Part shown: positions 22,014-31,328 of the stretch, one piece after another | Layout: every line of letters begins with the position of its first letter | Numbering within the stretch: the stretch's first letter is position 1 | NCBI GenBank assembly: GCA_002433485.1 | Contig: DJIF01000021.1 | Coordinates: 1 to 64,000 of the forward strand | Length of the DNA stretch: 64,000 nt | Origin: Deltaproteobacteria bacterium UBA6601 | GTDB taxonomy: Bacteria; Myxococcota_A; UBA796; UBA9615 | Direction: 5' to 3' | Notes under the pieces: model-generated | The model's input: only the letters and a program-made list of their open reading frames with translations | What the model was told of the DNA's origin: nothing | The model's database searches: none | Made by a program: the position numbers and the translations under genes

Positions 22014-23879
22014 ATGCGGCGTCTGCTTTCAGTTCTGGTGTTTCTGTCGTGCTTGTTTGGGGCGGGTCAGCTTCTGGCTGCGCCCGACATTCAGCAATAC
22101 AAGCCGGTTACGGACACCCACAACTTTCTGCTGCTTCATGATGCGGAACTGCTGCACCAGTTCCGCCCCTCTTTTGCTGTGCACTTCAACTACGCCATGC
22201 AGCCCCTTGAGGTTCATGGTCAGGGGGTACAGCGGGAGTTTGGGCTTGTTGATGGAATCGTTGGACTTGATCTCACTGGTCGTTTTGCGGTTTTTGATTG
22301 GTGGGAAGTCGGTCTCCACTTTCCGGTAACACAGATCCCCATAGCCACTGAGATTGTCGGCTCAACGGCCAACTTCGGGGAGCAGGTGAACTACGGAATA
22401 GGTGATCTCCGCATCGAGACTCGACTGCGGGCCCTGGACCCCGAAGAACGCCCAGTGGGCCTGGCGGCAAACTTGTTTTTGACCCTGCCTACCGGAACTG
22501 CGGCTGCCTGGCTCGGCCGCGGCAAGCCGGGTGGCGGGCTTCGCGTCGCGATCTCGCAGAGCTGGACGCGAGTGCATTTTGCAGTGAATCTCGGCTACGC
22601 ATTTTATCCCAGAGCGACGGTGTCCAACCTGACCACCGATGATGAGTTCACCTACGGTGCTGGGGTGGGCTTCAGCATTCTCCCTGAGCGCCTCGACATC
22701 AATCTTGAGTTTGACGGATCCCTGACCCCTGGCCCCCGCGACAAGGACGGCCAGGAACGCTTCGGTGACGGCGCTCACAGTCCGCTCGAGATGCTCTTGA
22801 GCCTACGTTATAAGATGCGTAATGGTCTCAGTATTCACGGCGGTATCGGCAAAGGACTGACCGCTGGTTTCGGTAGTCCTGAACTGCGCTTCCTGGCCGG
22901 GGTTTCGTGGGGAATCTTTCGCGCTTTTGATTACGACAAAGATGGGCTGGTAGAGCCTGAAGACCAGTGCCCGAAGATTGCTGAGGATGCGGACGGCTTC
23001 GAAGACTCTGATGGTTGCCCTGATCCTGATAATGACGCCGATGGCATCCCTGATCTGAGTGACAGCTGCCCTGATCAGGCTGAGGACAAGGATCAGTTTG
23101 AAGACGCGGATGGCTGCCCCGACGAGGACAACGACGGTGATGGGGTTCTTGACGTTGATGACGCTTGTCCCCTGGTCGCCGAGGATGCGGACGGCTTTGA
23201 GGACCAAGACGGCTGCCTTGATCCGGACAATGACGCTGATGGCATTAAGGATCAGGATGACTCCTGTCCCATGATTGCCGAGACCTTTGACGGCTGGGCA
23301 GACCAAGACGGTTGCCCTGACCCTGACAATGACGCCGATGGAATCCTCGATGAGGATGACCTATGTCCCGACGAAGCGGAGGTGGTTAATGGAGAGAAGG
23401 ATACCGACGGCTGTCCCGATGACATCCTTGCGGTGCGGTCTCCAGAGAAGATCGTCATTTTGGAGAAGCTCTACTTCGCCAGCGGTAAGGATCGGATTCT
23501 ACGTCGCTCCTTCCCGGTCCTCGATGCGGTTGCCAGCATCCTGAGCGGAGCACCTGACATCCTCCAGGTGCGGGTTGAGGGCCATACTGACAGCAGAGGT
23601 CGCGACTCCTACAATCAGCGTCTTTCGCAGCGACGCGCTGAGGCCGTCATGCGGCGTCTTATAGCTGCCGGTATTTCTGCCGAGCGACTCGAGGCCGCAG
23701 GCTATGGTGAGACCCGCCCGGTGGCAGAGAATGATACGGACGAGGGCCGTGAGCGGAATCGAAGGGTGGAGTTCCTGATTCTGGCGCAGGGGGTCAGTCA
23801 GATGGAGGCTCCACAGTCCAAGGAGATCTGGGGAGCTGGACCCGGCGCTGGCGGCCAGGATGCGGGCAGCGAGGACTGA
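22014..23879 (+). CDS. OmpA-family outer-membrane protein with thrombospondin-3 repeats
   Basis: A 621-residue envelope protein. I chose the ATG at 22014, with GGAG five bases upstream and a signal peptide ending near LLAAPD; an ATG at 21999 is also in frame. Residues about 25-300 form an N-terminal region with aromatic and Gly alternation typical of a beta-barrel, ending in SWGIF. Residues 306-471 hold about five acidic calcium-type thrombospondin-3 repeats of the form DPDNDADGIPD...CP. Residues 477-592 are an OmpA C-terminal domain with the peptidoglycan-binding Asp in GHTDSRGRDSYN and Arg in ERNRRVEF. It should link the outer membrane to peptidoglycan. A short Gly/Ala tail follows. Confidence 0.88.
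   Translation: MRRLLSVLVFLSCLFGAGQLLAAPDIQQYKPVTDTHNFLLLHDAELLHQFRPSFAVHFNYAMQPLEVHGQGVQREFGLVDGIVGLDLTGRFAVFDWWEVGLHFPVTQIPIATEIVGSTANFGEQVNYGIGDLRIETRLRALDPEERPVGLAANLFLTLPTGTAAAWLGRGKPGGGLRVAISQSWTRVHFAVNLGYAFYPRATVSNLTTDDEFTYGAGVGFSILPERLDINLEFDGSLTPGPRDKDGQERFGDGAHSPLEMLLSLRYKMRNGLSIHGGIGKGLTAGFGSPELRFLAGVSWGIFRAFDYDKDGLVEPEDQCPKIAEDADGFEDSDGCPDPDNDADGIPDLSDSCPDQAEDKDQFEDADGCPDEDNDGDGVLDVDDACPLVAEDADGFEDQDGCLDPDNDADGIKDQDDSCPMIAETFDGWADQDGCPDPDNDADGILDEDDLCPDEAEVVNGEKDTDGCPDDILAVRSPEKIVILEKLYFASGKDRILRRSFPVLDAVASILSGAPDILQVRVEGHTDSRGRDSYNQRLSQRRAEAVMRRLIAAGISAERLEAAGYGETRPVAENDTDEGRERNRRVEFLILAQGVSQMEAPQSKEIWGAGPGAGGQDAGSED
22929..23427 (+). repeat. Thrombospondin type 3 calcium-binding repeat array
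   Basis: About five in-frame units of 30-36 residues rich in D, with paired Cys in DSCPD and DGCPD. DNDADGI recurs three times. It forms the acidic stalk between the barrel-like N-terminus and the OmpA domain. Confidence 0.85.
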
Positions 23880-23940
23880 GGCCAGACTCCGTCCTGCTGC
23901 GCGCTTGATGGAGCCGATTGATGCCTTGGAAAAAGCCCTT

Positions 23941-24360
23941 TCAGGTCGCCACCCCGCTGATGATCAGGTAGGCCCAGTGCACAGCTAAAAGGATTGCACC
24001 AAGCAGGCGTAGCGCAAGTCCTTCTCTGCGGCTGTGCTGAAGGCGAATCGCTGGCAGGAAACCCCAGCTTCTTCCCAGCAGGTACAGCAACAGGGCGACT
24101 GCAGCGATAAAGCAGCTGGCCCCCAGTGGGCTCTGAAGGAAGGCTCCGCTGACATTCAGGTGAGCCATCTCGACCCAGGCGCGGGTCCCGCCGCAGCCCA
24201 GGCAGGGCCAGCTGGTGATTCTGCGAATGGGGCAGAGGGCAGGCAGTGCCTCAAACGGGAAGAATCGCGCCGCGAGCAGACCTGAGCAGAGGGTGGCAAC
24301 CAGGGTCCAGCGGACCACAGGATCCAGTAGTGGCTCATCCCGCCGAGCCTTGAGCTGCAC
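23941..24360 (-). CDS. DUF2752 membrane protein
   Basis: A 139-residue protein of the DUF2752 family, recognised by CPIRRITSWPCLGCGGTRAWVEMAHLNV, the two Cys-containing stretch that defines it, flanked by transmembrane helices. Function of the family is unknown. The GTG at 24360 has an AAGAGAAG ribosome binding site and lies 12 bases from the Yip1 gene stop, so it is the last gene of the methyltransferase/radical SAM/Yip1 operon. Confidence 0.8.
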   Translation of the reverse strand: MQLKARRDEPLLDPVVRWTLVATLCSGLLAARFFPFEALPALCPIRRITSWPCLGCGGTRAWVEMAHLNVSGAFLQSPLGASCFIAAVALLLYLLGRSWGFLPAIRLQHSRREGLALRLLGAILLAVHWAYLIISGVAT

Positions 24361-24372
24361 CTTCTCTTTCTC

Positions 24373-25251
24373 TCAAAACAGGGATGGCAACTCTTCGATA
24401 CCACCCATCATGACGGCGGCAGCGATGCCCATACCGCACAAGCAGAACAGACAGATACAGGTCGCGTAGAGGACGGCGAAGGCGCCTTTCCAGCCTGGGT
24501 CCTTGTGGGTCTGACAGTAGGCGATCGCCTGTACTACGGTCATCCACAGATCGGTTAGCCAGCCAAGCACTGGAATGATCGCCCAGAAGCGCACCGCAGA
24601 GGCGTAGAGCGAGCCCTTGACGGTTGCTTCAAGTCCTTTGCTGCCGCCTCCAACAATGACTAGTCCCAGGTGGTGAATGCAGCCACCAATGATCGATCCC
24701 AACACCGCCAGGGGAGCGCCCATAAACAAGATGAAGGCCGCTTGGATGCCGGTGGACAGCAGCTGCTGGCTGGCATCTCCACCCTGTTGAAGCAGCGGGT
24801 GGTCGATGCCCATAGAGGGGAGCATGGCCGTGACCCCACCGAGCACGAACTGCATAGCTGCACCGATGAGGCAGCCCGGGATCGCGATGAGGAAGGCAAA
24901 CCCTGCTGCTTCGCCGATTCGCCCGGCTGGGTCGAAGCTGTGGAAGAATCGTACTGGCGACTTGCTGACTGCAGCGATGGTCTCCCAGATGGCACTTGGC
25001 CAGCCAAGCTCTGAGCGCCGCTCCCATGGCGTCTGCTGTAGTTGGGTCTGCGGGGCATCGCTGCTGGTCGAGCTCGTGCTCGGCCGCCACTCATCCTCAG
25101 TCCCGCTGTCTTCAGCCAGGTTACCGGATCGAGCTTGTTCTTCTAGCGCTGCCTGGGATTCCGCCGCGGGAGTCTCAGTCTCATGGTCCACAGGGTCAGG
25201 GCTTGGAGTGCCGTTAACTCCAGCCTCAGCGGAGTCCTCTTCCTCGCTCAT
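24373..25251 (-). CDS. Yip1-domain membrane protein
   Basis: A 292-residue protein. The first 100 residues are an acidic, Ser/Pro-rich disordered tail. A Yip1-type membrane domain follows, with about five transmembrane segments beginning near FFHSFDPAGRIGEAAGFAFLIAIPGCLIG and ending with several Gly/Ala-rich helices. I chose the ATG at 25251, which overlaps the preceding gene's stop (ATGA). Such bacterial proteins are poorly characterised. Its coupling to a radical SAM gene and to DUF2752 suggests one membrane-linked process. Confidence 0.8.
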   Translation of the reverse strand: MSEEEDSAEAGVNGTPSPDPVDHETETPAAESQAALEEQARSGNLAEDSGTEDEWRPSTSSTSSDAPQTQLQQTPWERRSELGWPSAIWETIAAVSKSPVRFFHSFDPAGRIGEAAGFAFLIAIPGCLIGAAMQFVLGGVTAMLPSMGIDHPLLQQGGDASQQLLSTGIQAAFILFMGAPLAVLGSIIGGCIHHLGLVIVGGGSKGLEATVKGSLYASAVRFWAIIPVLGWLTDLWMTVVQAIAYCQTHKDPGWKGAFAVLYATCICLFCLCGMGIAAAVMMGGIEELPSLF

Positions 25252-26786
25252 TGGTCGTACCATTCGGGCTTCACCAGATTGGTGTAGCTCTGCTCCTTGA
25301 CTGGGTTGATGCGCTGACGGATGGCCTCCCAGGAGACGCCCATGGCGACCTTGAGCCACCACTTGTACATGTCCCGCTTGTATTTCTCGCGGGATAGCAG
25401 GCCCTTGAGCAGCCAGCGGGGATTCACAAAGCGCCGGTTGATGTCATAGAGGGCCCGAGAGATTTCATCACGGCTCATGTAATCGCTGCCGATGAGCGGG
25501 GTCATCCAATCGAACTCAGTGAAGTCCTCAAGGGTCAGCCAGCCTTCCTGGATGGCCTCGTCAAACAAGGGAGTCCCTGGTACCGGCGTGATCGGGTGGA
25601 AGGCCGGATAGTCGACGTTGAGCTCGCGGGCCAGATCAGCCTGGCGGAACATGCTCTCTCGGGTCTCGTAACGGGTCCCGACAATAAAGGTCGCTTGTTT
25701 GAAGATCTGCGGATACTTGTCGAGGATGCGAAAGGTCTCTCGCAGCTGGTCGTTGTTATAGAAGCCTTTGTTGAATTGCTGTAATCGTTCGTCTTCAGCA
25801 CGTTCGACCCCGATGCAGAGGTGCCGAAGCCCGGCGCGTACCAGCTTCTCCATGATGCCGCGTTTTTCGTCGCGGATGATGCAGTCGCTGCGCATGAAAG
25901 CGAACCAGGTGATGTCCATGCCTGAGCGGATTATCTCCTCGGCGAACTGGTCGTTCCAGCGGGCATCGATGTTCCAGCTCTCATCAACCCAGACGTAACA
26001 GCGCTTGTTGAAGTTGTAATACAGGTATTCGATCTCTTCGATGGTCTTGCTTACCGACTTGGTGCGCCATCGTGGTCGCATCTCGAGGGTTCCGTCTTCG
26101 TGTAGCTCACGGTTGGCCATCTGCGTCCACCACACGCAAAACGAGCATGAGGCAGTGCAGCCGCGGCTGTGATGGATGGTCGTGCCGCCTGGCGAGAACA
26201 GTAGATTGCTGGTGCCGTACAGGTCCATGGGGACCAGGTCGTAAGCTGGCATGGGTAGCTTGTTGAGGTCCTCGATAAGTGACCGGGGGGGGGTGCGAAT
26301 CAGCTCAAGGTCTTCTCCTTCCCCCTGCCGGTAGACGATGTCGCGCACCTTGGACGGGTCGGGCTTGGCCTGTTCCAATTCCTCGATCAGTTCGCGAAGC
26401 GTATATTCGCCCTCGGCGCACACTACGAAATCGATGGCGTGCTCTCGCATGTACTTGTCATACAAATGGGTGAAGTGAGCCCCGCCGACGATCCGATGCG
26501 CTCTGGGTATGACGTCAGCGGCCATATCAATGACGCGCATCGCCTCGTGAGCGTAGAGCGCATGGTTTTCACCGACGCAGAGCACATCAGGATCCTCGTC
26601 ACGCATCGCCTGCTCAAGGCTTCTCCAGCCCATCTTCAGGGGCATGCAGTCATAGACAGATACCTCGTGCCCTGCTTCTCTGCATACTGCGGCCAGATAG
26701 ACCAGACTCTGTGGGACAAGATAGTTGTCCTCTGCGCTGACAAAGGGCCAGTAGTAGCGAGGTGAGAATACGAACATTACGCGCAT
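25248..26786 (-). CDS. B12-binding-domain radical SAM protein
   Basis: A 512-residue enzyme. Residues 1-150 look like a cobalamin-binding Rossmann domain (MRVMFVFSPRYYWPF, then EDPDVLCVGENHALYAHEA and RIVGGAHFTHLYDKY). The radical SAM cluster motif CTASCSFC (CX3CX2C) lies near residue 210 in HHSRGCTASCSFCVWW. The rest matches the Elp3/MiaB-like core, with VRAGLRHLCIGVERA and PGTPLFDE. Family members include methylases acting on unactivated carbons and BchE-like cyclases; the substrate here is unknown. Its start lies seven bases after the methyltransferase stop, and its stop overlaps the next start. Confidence 0.9.
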   Translation of the reverse strand: MRVMFVFSPRYYWPFVSAEDNYLVPQSLVYLAAVCREAGHEVSVYDCMPLKMGWRSLEQAMRDEDPDVLCVGENHALYAHEAMRVIDMAADVIPRAHRIVGGAHFTHLYDKYMREHAIDFVVCAEGEYTLRELIEELEQAKPDPSKVRDIVYRQGEGEDLELIRTPPRSLIEDLNKLPMPAYDLVPMDLYGTSNLLFSPGGTTIHHSRGCTASCSFCVWWTQMANRELHEDGTLEMRPRWRTKSVSKTIEEIEYLYYNFNKRCYVWVDESWNIDARWNDQFAEEIIRSGMDITWFAFMRSDCIIRDEKRGIMEKLVRAGLRHLCIGVERAEDERLQQFNKGFYNNDQLRETFRILDKYPQIFKQATFIVGTRYETRESMFRQADLARELNVDYPAFHPITPVPGTPLFDEAIQEGWLTLEDFTEFDWMTPLIGSDYMSRDEISRALYDINRRFVNPRWLLKGLLSREKYKRDMYKWWLKVAMGVSWEAIRQRINPVKEQSYTNLVKPEWYDQ

Positions 26787-26793
26787 GGCAGGC

Positions 26794-27723
26794 TCATCCT
26801 CGCTTTCTTGCTACGGCGAGCAGGGCTCGCGGTAGCTGGTTTACTTGCGGGTCCGTCGAGCATCTGTGCTCCAGCTCGAGGACGGCGTCGACATAGCCCG
26901 GATCCTTCAGTCGCTCAAGATCCAGGCAGGCTGCAAGCGGACCATCGGGGAAAAAATGACTCCCCTCGATGCCGACAACATCGAGGTCCACAGAGCGAAG
27001 TATAGACTCCAGCTCACTGGCGTCGAGCGCGCGAACCCAGCGGTCGCCTTCAACGGCGATGATTCTATCGTCGAGGGCGCGCTGGATTCGTTCCGGACTA
27101 TCTAACGCGATAGGGTCGCAGAGCAGGGCACCTGGCCAGGCTTCCACCGAGATAACCAGGTGTCCGCCGTCTTCAAGCCTGGCAGCCAACTGCTCAAGCA
27201 CCGTGCGCGGGTCGTGTAGGTAGCAGATCAGCTCCAGGGCGAGGATCAGTTGGTAGCGGTCCTCGCCTTCAAGGCAGTTCAGTTGCTCGACGTCGTCCCA
27301 GAATAGGCGAGGGGAGCCGCCTTCTAAGATCGCACCTGAGGCCAATGCAGTCTGAATGTGCCGGGCTGCTGCCTGTAGCGATGGCAGGCAGGCGTCCACT
27401 CCCGTGACCCGGTGGCCGCGTTCGGCCAGTGGCAGCAGGGTCCTGCCAATACCACAGCCCATATCCAGGACCAGGGAACTCATCGGCAGCGCCTCAATGA
27501 GACCTTTGAGCCGCCCAAGATAGAGGCGAGTCTGGACCTCTTTGTAGTGGAAGTTCGGGGAGGACGGTTCCAGGAAGTCCATGCTGCGGGGGTGGTCTTC
27601 CCACGCGGCGAGCATTCCCCGCAGGTTCCATGGAGCAGCGGGGCGCTGGTGCGTCCACGCTGGCAGCTCAGGGAGCTGGCGCAGCCATGGGGGTGCGAAG
27701 TGCTGGTCGATGGCAGGGTCCAT
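26794..27723 (-). CDS. Class I SAM-dependent methyltransferase
   Basis: A methyltransferase of about 309 residues. Motif I is LVLDMGCGIGRTLLPLAERGHRVTGVDA, and ELICYLHDPRTVLEQLAARLEDGGHLVISVE is the downstream core. The N-terminal 75 residues carry aromatic and Pro-rich sequence before the fold and do not identify a substrate. Start choice is uncertain: ATG at 27723 (MDPAIDQHF) or a TTG at 27786; neither has a clear ribosome binding site. It is the first gene of the operon leading into the radical SAM gene, so it may act on the same pathway intermediate. Confidence 0.85.
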   Translation of the reverse strand: MDPAIDQHFAPPWLRQLPELPAWTHQRPAAPWNLRGMLAAWEDHPRSMDFLEPSSPNFHYKEVQTRLYLGRLKGLIEALPMSSLVLDMGCGIGRTLLPLAERGHRVTGVDACLPSLQAAARHIQTALASGAILEGGSPRLFWDDVEQLNCLEGEDRYQLILALELICYLHDPRTVLEQLAARLEDGGHLVISVEAWPGALLCDPIALDSPERIQRALDDRIIAVEGDRWVRALDASELESILRSVDLDVVGIEGSHFFPDGPLAACLDLERLKDPGYVDAVLELEHRCSTDPQVNQLPRALLAVARKRG

Positions 27724-27847
27724 GCTCAAAGCATAGACCGGCGAGCGCCTGATTGCGCCGTTGACCGGCCTCAACCGCTTGCTCAATAGGCGCTGGTTAG
27801 AGCTGAGGTGCTGCTGATCTTATTGCCTGGCTGCTGAGTCCTGGGCC

Positions 27848-28606
27848 TCATGGCGGGGTGCGGAGCCAGCGGAGTTCGCCTGATGCTAGGGCTGACTGGA
27901 TGGTTTGCTGGTTGTGCGCATGGGTCGGTCGATTGCAGCGGATTAGACCGCTGAGCGACCCACGGGCGCGAAACGGGCCGAGGTCTCCGAGGAGATCCAG
28001 CAGTTTGTGGTGGAGCGGCTCTTTACATACCCGCGGCCGCCCACCGTAGAGGCTGGTGCTGGCATCGACGATCAGCGCACAGCCGGGACGGGCTCCGCGG
28101 AAGAAGCTTTGCCCTCCAAGCTGGCGGGCCTCTGCGCGGTCAATAAAGGTTCGAGCTGCCAGCACTCGGCTGTCTCCCTGCCAGCTGATGCTTTGGCCCT
28201 TCCAGGTCAACTCGATCCGGAGCTGCCGAGTTGCCGGTCTGCCGCTTATCCCGGCAGCACGCAGCCCGGCAGCAAAGGGCAGCGCCGAGCCATCCAGGAT
28301 GGGTGGCTCTCCGCCAAAGAACCGCAAGCAGCAGTCATCAATGTCGAGCACTAACAGGGCCGCGAGGATGTGCTCGGGTAGGCGGACCGGCAGTGCTGGT
28401 GGTCGTGCCGACAGGCTTGATGAGCGGGGTAGCGGCTTACATTGTGCTGGCTCAAGGGGCACCGGCGAGTCTATTCCTCGTGCCCAGGACCAGCCGCTTC
28501 CGGGTGGAGCCGGGTGAACGCTAACCGCTACCGGTTTACCGCTGAACAGGCCGCGGCCCTGCCAGCGGACCGAGCGACGTACAACCCGGCGCTTTTCGCC
28601 GGTCAC
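27848..28606 (-). CDS. lpxC: LpxC-family deacetylase, short and divergent
   Basis: LpxC deacetylates UDP-3-O-acyl-N-acetylglucosamine, the committed step of lipid A synthesis. The zinc site is preserved: EH in LPEHILAALLVLDIDD near residue 80, and HHKLLDLLGDLG with His and Asp near 205. PILDGSALPFA and ARTFIDRAEA match the family, and the general-acid His is in PTHAHN near the C-terminus. At 252 residues it is about 50 shorter than typical LpxC. It starts at a GTG one base after the DUF192 stop, so it is the last gene of the yebC-ruv operon, an unusual address. Confidence 0.85.
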   Translation of the reverse strand: MTGEKRRVVRRSVRWQGRGLFSGKPVAVSVHPAPPGSGWSWARGIDSPVPLEPAQCKPLPRSSSLSARPPALPVRLPEHILAALLVLDIDDCCLRFFGGEPPILDGSALPFAAGLRAAGISGRPATRQLRIELTWKGQSISWQGDSRVLAARTFIDRAEARQLGGQSFFRGARPGCALIVDASTSLYGGRPRVCKEPLHHKLLDLLGDLGPFRARGSLSGLIRCNRPTHAHNQQTIQSALASGELRWLRTPP

Positions 28607-28607
28607 C

Positions 28608-29096
28608 TCAGGGCTCAGCCAAGGTGAACTGGACCTTTGTGCCTACCCCCAGGCCGCGGCTCTTGAACCAGCCGCGGCGGGTCTCCAGGGCAAAGCGAAC
28701 TGCTGTTGGGCTCTGGTGGCTTTTCAGCGTCTGAGGGGTCATTTCTGCGATGTGAATGATGGTCTGCTGGTCGTCGATAAAGGCAATGCTCAGCGGTACG
28801 AAGGTGTTCTTCATCCAGAAGCTGAGCAGCTCGGCCTGCTCGTAGACAAACAGCATGCCTTCGTCTTCACCGAGTTCGCGGCGATACATTAGTCCGCGCA
28901 TGCGCTGCTCCGGTTCGCTGGCAACCTCCACCTTGAGTTTATGACCCTCCACCTCGACGGTGGTCAGGGTAAGACCGGCAGGTGAACGTGAAGCGCAGCC
29001 GGCAGCAAGGGTTACCACCACCCCAGCGAGGATCGCTCCACCAACCCACCACAGCGCGCGTTTGATCAGTTCTTCGACTTCCGGATTGCGCTTCAT
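28608..29096 (-). CDS. DUF192 family lipoprotein
   Basis: A 162-residue protein. Residues 1-35 hold a transmembrane or signal segment ending in LAAGC, a lipobox, so it is probably lipid-anchored. The DUF192 domain follows, with the family signature RMRGLMYRRELGEDEGMLFVY, FWMKNTFVPLSIAFID and a conserved tail with RRGWFKSRGL. Its function is not known. It lies five bases downstream of ruvB and is followed directly by lpxC in the same operon. Confidence 0.88.
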   Translation of the reverse strand: MKRNPEVEELIKRALWWVGGAILAGVVVTLAAGCASRSPAGLTLTTVEVEGHKLKVEVASEPEQRMRGLMYRRELGEDEGMLFVYEQAELLSFWMKNTFVPLSIAFIDDQQTIIHIAEMTPQTLKSHQSPTAVRFALETRRGWFKSRGLGVGTKVQFTLAEP

Positions 29097-29101
29097 CGAA
29101 C

Positions 29102-30136
29102 TCAGAATAGTGTGCCGGTGGTACCAGCGGGAGCAGGTAACTCCAGGTGTTGATAGGTCTTGGCAGCGGCCACTCGACCCTGACGGCTGCGTACGATGTA
29201 GCCCTGCTGGACGAGATAGGGTTCGTACACATCTTCCAGGGTGTCCCGGTCTTCGCCGATAGCTGCGGCCAGGGATTCGATGCCCACAGGTCCACCCGAA
29301 AACCGTTCTACCAGGGTGCTTAGGACCCGTCGGTCCATTTTGTCGAGGCCCGCTGAGTCTACCTGTAGCCGGGTAAGGGCAGTCTCTACCATCCTCTCAT
29401 CGACCGTTCCGTCTCCCTCTACCTCGGCAAAGTCTCGAACCCGCCGCAGCAGCCGATTGGCGATGCGAGGGGTGCCTCGACAGCGAGACGCCAACTGTAG
29501 GGCAGCTCCAGCAGAGATGGGTACCTCCAGTAGCTTGGCCGATCGAGTGATGATCCTGGCGAGATCTTCAGCGTCGTAGAAATCCAACACAGCCACATAG
29601 CCGAAGCGAGACCGGAAGGGCGGGCTGAGCAGACTTTCCCGGGTGGTGGCTCCCACCAGGGTGAAGCGGGGCAGGTCATAGCGGATGGTTCGAGCGGTTG
29701 GGCCCTGGCCCAGAATGATGTCGATCTCAAAGTCTTCCATTGCTGGATAGAGGACTTCCTGTACGGCGCGATTTAGGCGATGGATCTCGTCTACAAACAG
29801 GACGTCTCCCTCATCGAGGTTAGAGACGATGGCTGCGAGGTCGCCACCTCGCTCGATGACCGGACCGGAGGTTGTCTTGAGCTGCACGCCCATTTCGTGG
29901 GCGATGACGTGGGCGAGGGTGGTCTTGCCCAGGCCCGGCGGTCCAGCGAAAAGAACGTGGTCAAGCGCTTCGCTGCGGCCCTTGGCTGCTTTTATGAAGA
30001 CGCGGAGGTTGTCGAGAACGGCCTTTTGACCTACATACTCCGCCAGAGCTTGAGGGCGTAGTGAGACCTCGTCGACGTACTCTTCGGGGTCGGCCTGAAG
30101 GTCAGGGCTGAGGTCGCGAAAGCTTGCCTCGCTCAT
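29102..30136 (-). CDS. ruvB: Holliday junction branch-migration ATPase RuvB
   Basis: RuvB is the hexameric motor of the RuvABC system that drives branch migration at Holliday junctions. The 344-residue protein has Walker A GPPGLGKTTLAHVIA, Walker B FVDEIHRL, the sensor region GATTRESLLSPPFRSRFG, and the winged-helix C-terminus with RDTLEDVYEPYLVQQGYIVRS. Length matches the family. Its ATG overlaps the ruvA stop. Confidence 0.97.
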   Translation of the reverse strand: MSEASFRDLSPDLQADPEEYVDEVSLRPQALAEYVGQKAVLDNLRVFIKAAKGRSEALDHVLFAGPPGLGKTTLAHVIAHEMGVQLKTTSGPVIERGGDLAAIVSNLDEGDVLFVDEIHRLNRAVQEVLYPAMEDFEIDIILGQGPTARTIRYDLPRFTLVGATTRESLLSPPFRSRFGYVAVLDFYDAEDLARIITRSAKLLEVPISAGAALQLASRCRGTPRIANRLLRRVRDFAEVEGDGTVDERMVETALTRLQVDSAGLDKMDRRVLSTLVERFSGGPVGIESLAAAIGEDRDTLEDVYEPYLVQQGYIVRSRQGRVAAAKTYQHLELPAPAGTTGTLF

Positions 30137-30753
30137 GCTGGGCTCAGGGTCTTGAGGGCACGCCGCAGGAGCGACTGGACGCTGTCGTTGGGCTCGGGCT
30201 CTGCGGCCTTGATGGCCCGAGTGATTTCTCGTGCGTTGTAGCCGAGCGCAGCGAGCGCGTCACGCACATCAGCGGCGGCCGCAACTGGCTCCTGTCCTGC
30301 TGAAAGCAGCAGCTCACTGGCTTCCCCCGGTGGGGCTCCTTCCAGCAAGCGGGCCAGCTTATCTTTCAGTTCGAGGCAGAGCCTTGCAGCGGTCTTTTTG
30401 CCAAGTCCCGGGATCTTGCTCAGTCCCGGAATGTCCTCCCGGGCAATGGCGGCTACCAGCGCAGTGGGTTCGACGGTGCCGACAATTGCCATTGCCAGTT
30501 TCGGACCTATTCCGGTGACGCCCTGCACGGTGCGAAAGACCGAGCGGTCCTGCTCGTCGAGGAAGCCATAAAGGGTGATCGCGTCCTCACGTACTTGGGT
30601 GTGGACATGGAGGGTCAGCTCGCTCCCTACTGGCGGCAGGCCCACCAGGGTTCGAGGCGCGACTCGCACCTCATAGCCAACCCCCGCAGCGGTCTCGAGC
30701 AGGACAAGATCCGGCTCCTGGGCCAGTAACTTTCCTCTTAATCGACCGATCAT
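30133..30753 (-). CDS. ruvA: Holliday junction DNA helicase subunit RuvA
   Basis: RuvA binds the Holliday junction as a tetramer and loads RuvB. The 206-residue protein starts MIGRLRGKLLAQEPD, has the OB fold with VREDAITLYGF, two helix-hairpin-helix motifs (VTGIGPKLAMAIVG and IPGLGKKTAARLCLELKDK), and the C-terminal RuvB-binding domain (DALAALGYNAREITRAI). Its ATG overlaps the ruvC stop, and its stop overlaps ruvB. Confidence 0.97.
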   Translation of the reverse strand: MIGRLRGKLLAQEPDLVLLETAAGVGYEVRVAPRTLVGLPPVGSELTLHVHTQVREDAITLYGFLDEQDRSVFRTVQGVTGIGPKLAMAIVGTVEPTALVAAIAREDIPGLSKIPGLGKKTAARLCLELKDKLARLLEGAPPGEASELLLSAGQEPVAAAADVRDALAALGYNAREITRAIKAAEPEPNDSVQSLLRRALKTLSPA

Positions 30754-31298
30754 GGTTTTCCTCTCTGTGGTCGTCGCCGGGGCGGTCCCGGATCCAGGTC
30801 TTTGATACGTGACAACAGGCCGCCGCTGTGAGCGTGGCAGATCGCTACCGCCAGGGCATCGCTCTTGTCCGCGGCGCCCTTGATCTCACTGCCGAGGAGC
30901 ATGGCAACCATCTGCCGAACCTGCTCTTTGCTCGCGCGACCGTTCCCGGTTACGGCCTTCTTTACTGTGGCCGGAGGATATTCGAAGATTTCCAACTCGC
31001 GCTGAGCTGCAGCCAGCAACAAGACTCCTCGTACGTGGCCAAGCTGTAGCGCAGCTCTCGGATGCCGGGAAAAGAACACCGATTCCACCGCGACTACGTT
31101 GGGCTGGAATCGATCAAGCACCTCCGTCAGGCCAGAGTGAAGAGCACAAAGTCGCATTGTGAAAGGGTCTCCCCGACGCGGGCGTAGCGTGCCGCTATCT
31201 TCGAGGCGCAACTTATTGCCATAGCTTTGAATCAGCCCCCAACCAGCAACGAAGCCGCCAGGGTCTATGCCGAGGACGCGTAGAGCTGCTTTGGGCAT
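30750..31298 (-). CDS. ruvC: Holliday junction endonuclease RuvC
   Basis: RuvC cuts the junction that RuvAB moves. The 182-residue protein has the RNase H-like catalytic residues: first Asp in LGIDPGG, Glu in VAVESVFF, and the Asp pair with His in ADKSDALAVAICHAH. ATVKKAVTGNGRASKEQV is the usual conserved loop. About 30 bases separate it from the upstream yebC. Confidence 0.96.
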   Translation of the reverse strand: MPKAALRVLGIDPGGFVAGWGLIQSYGNKLRLEDSGTLRPRRGDPFTMRLCALHSGLTEVLDRFQPNVVAVESVFFSRHPRAALQLGHVRGVLLLAAAQRELEIFEYPPATVKKAVTGNGRASKEQVRQMVAMLLGSEIKGAADKSDALAVAICHAHSGGLLSRIKDLDPGPPRRRPQRGKP

Positions 31299-31328
31299 GG
31301 TGGTGATGTTCGTTCAGCTTATTTGGGT

